Assembly: GCF_037975245.1 (NCBI RefSeq)
Contig: NC_092568.1
Span: 5,864,501-5,928,500 of the forward strand
From: Apostichopus japonicus
Taxonomy: Eukaryota > Echinodermata > Holothuroidea > Aspidochirotida > Stichopodidae
Direction: 5' to 3'
DNA: 64,000 nt
Every line of letters starts with the position of its first letter. Position 1 is the stretch's first letter. Made by a program: the position numbers and the translations under genes. Shown one piece after another: positions 60,401 to 64,000 of this stretch. Below the pieces are notes generated by a model that was given only the letters and a program-made list of their open reading frames with translations, was not told the origin of the DNA and searched no databases.

Positions 60401-63169
60401 TAAATCTTACTGTGTACCTTTGGACTGTCTTGATGAACTTGACATTTCTGATGCGGATGGTGCACGGTTCGACATCCTCTGACCTTTCTTAGAGCTGCCG
60501 GCATCAAGAGGTTGAGTTTGAAAGAGTGGAGAGGCAGCGTAATCTTCATCATTTTCTATCCCTGAGAAATCAGAGTAATAAAATGAAAAATAGGTTAACA
60601 CAGAAGACAAATTACTGGGAAATCTAATAACTTAAACACTGACATTCCTAAATGGGAGTCTGGGAGGGAATACTGCAGAAGACCTAATCCATTCTAAGAC
60701 CCTACAGGAAATGGTTTGTAAAGTGCTCTGTACATTACTCAAATTTGTAATGATGTATACATGGTTCACTTCATGGTTTATTAATATAGTTTATTAACTG
60801 TGCATAAAGACACATCTGAGCCTATAAAGTCAGATAACAACTTACGTCATTGCAGCCACTGCTCTCTCATGTTTATGTACACTACCAACAAATTTAACAC
60901 ATCGTATAGATTTGTTTCAAGTTTCCAAAGGAAACATGATAATATAACCATATAGATGTAATGTAATATATTTTCTATATTTGAATGCAATGAGGAAGTG
61001 GACGGGTAGAGAACTTATCAAGTCAAGAATAACACTTCAATCAAGGGTTACAGAAGTTTCTCTTCCAGGATCAACCTGTGTATCAAGTTGTTCAAATATG
61101 TTCCTGGTAAGACATATACTTTGTCACTCTTGTCAGCATTACATTGATATGAAACATCAAACCAGTAAACTGATCTACTTGGAATCAATTATCAAATTTT
61201 ATAGACTAAAGAGAGTGCAACTAAAGAGAGAATTAAGGCTAGTGAATCCAACATCTTTTAGGCTTTATAAATCTCCATGGCCATAACTTGAAGTGAATAA
61301 ATTACTATACCTGGTTTCACTTTTATCAAGGCCTAAACAAACCCATACAGTACCTTCTGAATGTGCAGGAGGAGGTACCAATGCCAGAAACCTCATTGTA
61401 TTCTCCACCTCATCCTTGATTTCACTTCTATCAAGGCCCAATCGAATTCTCTCCAACTCTTTCTCATACTGCTTATGCATCATTAAGCTTTTTCGTTTCA
61501 CTTCCTTTTCACGAGTCAGCTTCTGCGACAGAATTTTATCTAGTTTCCTCATCTTTTTAATGGCCTTCCTTATTTTGGGGTCTTCAATACGTTTCAGTTC
61601 TTCATCATCATCATCGTCATCATCGTTCTTATTTTCTTGGTTACTTTGGCAAGGAGATGCTGATCCATGGCCTTCGTTCTTTTCACTGAAGGACTGACCA
61701 TCCAGACCACCTCTATCTGTTACTTCGGATGACACAGAAACAGCATACTGGCTCGACCTACTGCTGGACAAGATTAGTCGCTCCAATTGGTGAATAGCTG
61801 CAAGAATTAATGATAGGGTAACAAACAAAATATTAAATGTATGGTATGCTATCATTTACAGTTAAATGACATTAATACAGGTATCACTGATAAAGTACAT
61901 ATTATTTCTCCTACAATATGACTGAGAAGGAAAGAAATCGTAAATCACTTCAAACGTCAGTTCTTGCACATTCAAGAGGCTTTTAAGCCTATTGTGCTCA
62001 TATGTATTTGTGCTTTCTGGAGACAGCCATTTAAGTTGTCAAGAAATTTTTACTTTGTGATGTAGTGTATATCGATTTCATTGAAGAAGGAAATAGCTGC
62101 TTCAAGTGGTACATGATACAAGGTACTACTGCTTTTTTGTTAAGTACAGAAGATGGTACACCTAATATAGTCAGATTCCCCATACCTAGGGAGTGTCTGC
62201 TTGAGTGTATGAGTGGTTAGGGGGAGGATTTATAACTCCATGACACCTCCCCCATGTCCATGTTTATCAATATCAATGAGGACACAAAATGATCATTTAA
62301 TACTTGCAAAGAAATAAATATCATACCATCTCCTTCTGCTTCATCTTTGCTGAGATTGCTTTCTTCCTCATCACTGGATGAAAGGTACTCCTCTAGCGAT
62401 AAATCACGCTCCTTATGTCAGAATGTGTTAGAAAAACAAAATTGTAACAAAATTCCTGTAAGGCAAACTTGCAGAGTATTTATTTTTAATAAGTAGACAG
62501 GCAGTAGTCAATTGGTTGGAAAGTTTCCAGTAACTGAACATTTCTACGAAATATTATGTTCGCTTCAATTCTGGTATGCTGTTTGCTTACATTCTGGTAT
62601 TAAGTCTCACCAAAGAGAATGAGATGTATTCTACATTAATTTGAACCATCAAATATTGATGAAATATTGCAGCAGGTGTTTAAGTATAAAAATTGTTACC
62701 ATTTCACCAAACTTTTCTACAAAATTACAGTGCAGTTGATTGAGCTAAGATACTTTCCTGGTTTTTATACGAAACCATTTTAAACGAATAAGTAATAAAT
62801 GCTTTTATTTGAACCCAAACATTTTGTCGCCCAGACACTTTGTCAATTAAGAATTAATCACATACAAGATGCCGCTTTTACAGAACCAATTCTATAGAAT
62901 GAAACTATAAGCTACTGAACTGCATTGTGAGTTTAGTAGTGAATACGTTTGAAAAAAGCAAACAATATATATATGAAAAGGAAAAGAACCTGGTAATCAA
63001 AGTTAGTCTCTGGAGGCAAGATTTCAAGGGACCCTCTGATTTCACTTTCAAGTCTCAAAGCTGGAGATCCACTTCCACTCTGAAGAGAGACACGGCTGCC
63101 AGGTCTTTGTCTCTGGTGTGACTTGCTTGATCTGGTTATCCCATCAAGACTCCCTCTTGTGATATCCAT
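54429..63169 (-). CDS. FSIP1: Fibrous sheath-interacting protein 1
   Basis: Spliced CDS, 10 exons, 1935 bp, 644 aa (human 581): 62990-63169, 62327-62411, 61354-61797, 60418-60561, 59395-59522, 59034-59144, 58239-58388, 57352-57510, 56530-56941, 54429-54550. All phases agree. The start MDITRGSLDGI matches human MDIIKGNLDGI, followed by the shared RPGSR. The conserved core (about 150-225) is IRKAIKKMRKLDKILSQKL, then a charged coiled coil and ENTMRFLAL. Later conserved blocks are DFIQRNIQLA, DEKKRLGELL, GEKILQEN..DRLKQIEDEL (second coiled coil) and LSKDELDDLFRQC. Several Asp/Glu runs give a strongly acidic linker. In mammals it binds the AKAP4 fibrous sheath of the sperm tail; in an invertebrate lacking that sheath a flagellar role is only inferred. 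The donor GTTCTT of the first coding exon and the TAAG acceptor of the next are weak. Confidence 0.9.
59934..60138. repeat. 16-bp minisatellite in an FSIP1 intron, about 13 copies
   Basis: GGAAAGTAACAGCTTT or GGAAAGTAACAGCTAT repeats with an exact 16-bp period between FSIP1 exons at 59395-59522 and 60418-60561. The T/A variants alternate in small groups, and two units have GTTACAG, GTATCAG or GTGACAG substitutions. Confidence 0.92.
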
Positions 63170-63833
63170 TCTAGTTTGTCTGCAGTAGAGCAAAGTTTGA
63201 AAAGTTAAATGTTTTATGTAGTGGTGCCTGAGCATGTTTGGTTGGTCTCCACCACATACCATAGACACAAATTTTCAAATATTCTTCAGGAATCTTTGCA
63301 AAATGGTAGGCCTACCATCTTTGTACATCTCTTTTCTCCATAACAAACTATGATAAAGTTCTAATGAACTAGATATTAGATTCAGTAAATGGCATGTTCC
63401 ATTGAGAAAGGTTACTAACATTCGTATTTGCTCCAGTAATTCCACTTTCATTATGAAACTGTTTTCGTTAGTGCCCATCTATGATCAGAACTTCAGCAGA
63501 CTTAAGACTAGATAATTTGTTGCTGGAAATTGTAGACATTTGTTCACTCCTTTGCATTGCTTATGATTTATCAGTCAGTTTGCCATTGTTAATTTACTTA
63601 GGCTTTAGATTAGGCCCTATATAGAATAGTATATAAGCCGGATAGCATATACTTTATTCTAGCCTAAGTCTAGTATAGTATAGCCTGGCCTACGAACAAA
63701 TATATGAAAGGCCTGGTAAGGCTTAGACCTAACCATTACTAGCCTAGTACAGTAGTACGAATTACTATTACTGGGTGTAGTTAACATGTTTTATATAAAT
63801 CACAGTCAGGTAGACCTATGTTGCAATACTTAC

Positions 63834-63900
63834 GGTGGGTTGATATCGCTAGTTCTTGTGCAAATTCATGACAACTTAAGATAATCTGTCGGTCAGCTTT
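63834..63900 (-). promoter_or_regulatory. FSIP1: Probable FSIP1 non-coding first exon and promoter side
   Basis: On the minus strand ATATCAACCCACC is followed by a strong donor GTAAGTATTG (intron starts at 63833). An acceptor TTTGCTCTACTGCAG ends at 63180, ten bases before the FSIP1 ATG (63169). Together they imply a 5' UTR exon here spliced to the first coding exon. The 5' end is not determined. Confidence 0.5.
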
Positions 63901-64000
63901 CGTCAACAAAACAAAATTCAGAGTTTTACCATCACTCATTCATCATTGATCACTGTTTTGGTTGTGAAGGTATAATTGCAGCACTTTGCATCTGATACAG

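Overview
This window is nuclear DNA of an animal. It holds four complete, intron-rich protein genes, all recognised by joining exons across GT..AG introns and comparing the products with human proteins recalled from general knowledge (no database search was possible). The AT-rich introns, poly-G/C runs, minisatellites and small non-autonomous DNA transposons suggest a marine invertebrate deuterostome. An echinoderm, perhaps a holothurian, is my best guess, but this is inference only.

Layout. 1-3290: repeat-rich intergenic DNA with two nested hAT-type miniature transposons. 3290-30485, minus strand: MTHFD1, the cytosolic trifunctional C1-tetrahydrofolate synthase, 20 coding exons encoding 934 residues; a 9 kb last intron separates the final 30-codon exon from the rest. 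30486-32710: promoter side of MTHFD1 and repeat-rich spacer. 32710-40990, minus strand: TBP (TATA-box-binding protein), 7 coding exons, 262 residues, no glutamine tract, with a probable non-coding first exon near 40912. 41034-50766, plus strand: ATG14 (Barkor), 11 coding exons, 507 residues, head to head with TBP over a very short shared promoter. 50767-53395: ATG14 3' side with a minisatellite and a small inverted-repeat element. 53395-63900, minus strand: FSIP1 (fibrous sheath-interacting protein 1), 10 coding exons, 644 residues, with a 5' non-coding exon at about 63834.

The genes do not form a pathway: folate one-carbon metabolism, basal transcription, autophagosome initiation and a sperm-flagellum protein. 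The TBP-ATG14 pair is notable because in human the TBP paralogue TBPL2 lies next to ATG14, so the linkage looks ancestral.

The most unusual items are: (1) three tandem copies of the 3' tail of MTHFD1 exon 10 with its splice donor, inside the following intron; (2) a 1345-bp foldback element with arrays of short repeats in its inverted arms and a perfect 9-bp target duplication, in ATG14 intron 1; (3) a hAT element nested in another hAT element, each with a perfect 8-bp target duplication; (4) an 88-nt GC-rich island in MTHFD1 intron 19 that can fold as a branched RNA; (5) the compact TBP/ATG14 divergent promoter. I found no CRISPR array, operon, rRNA or convincing tRNA.
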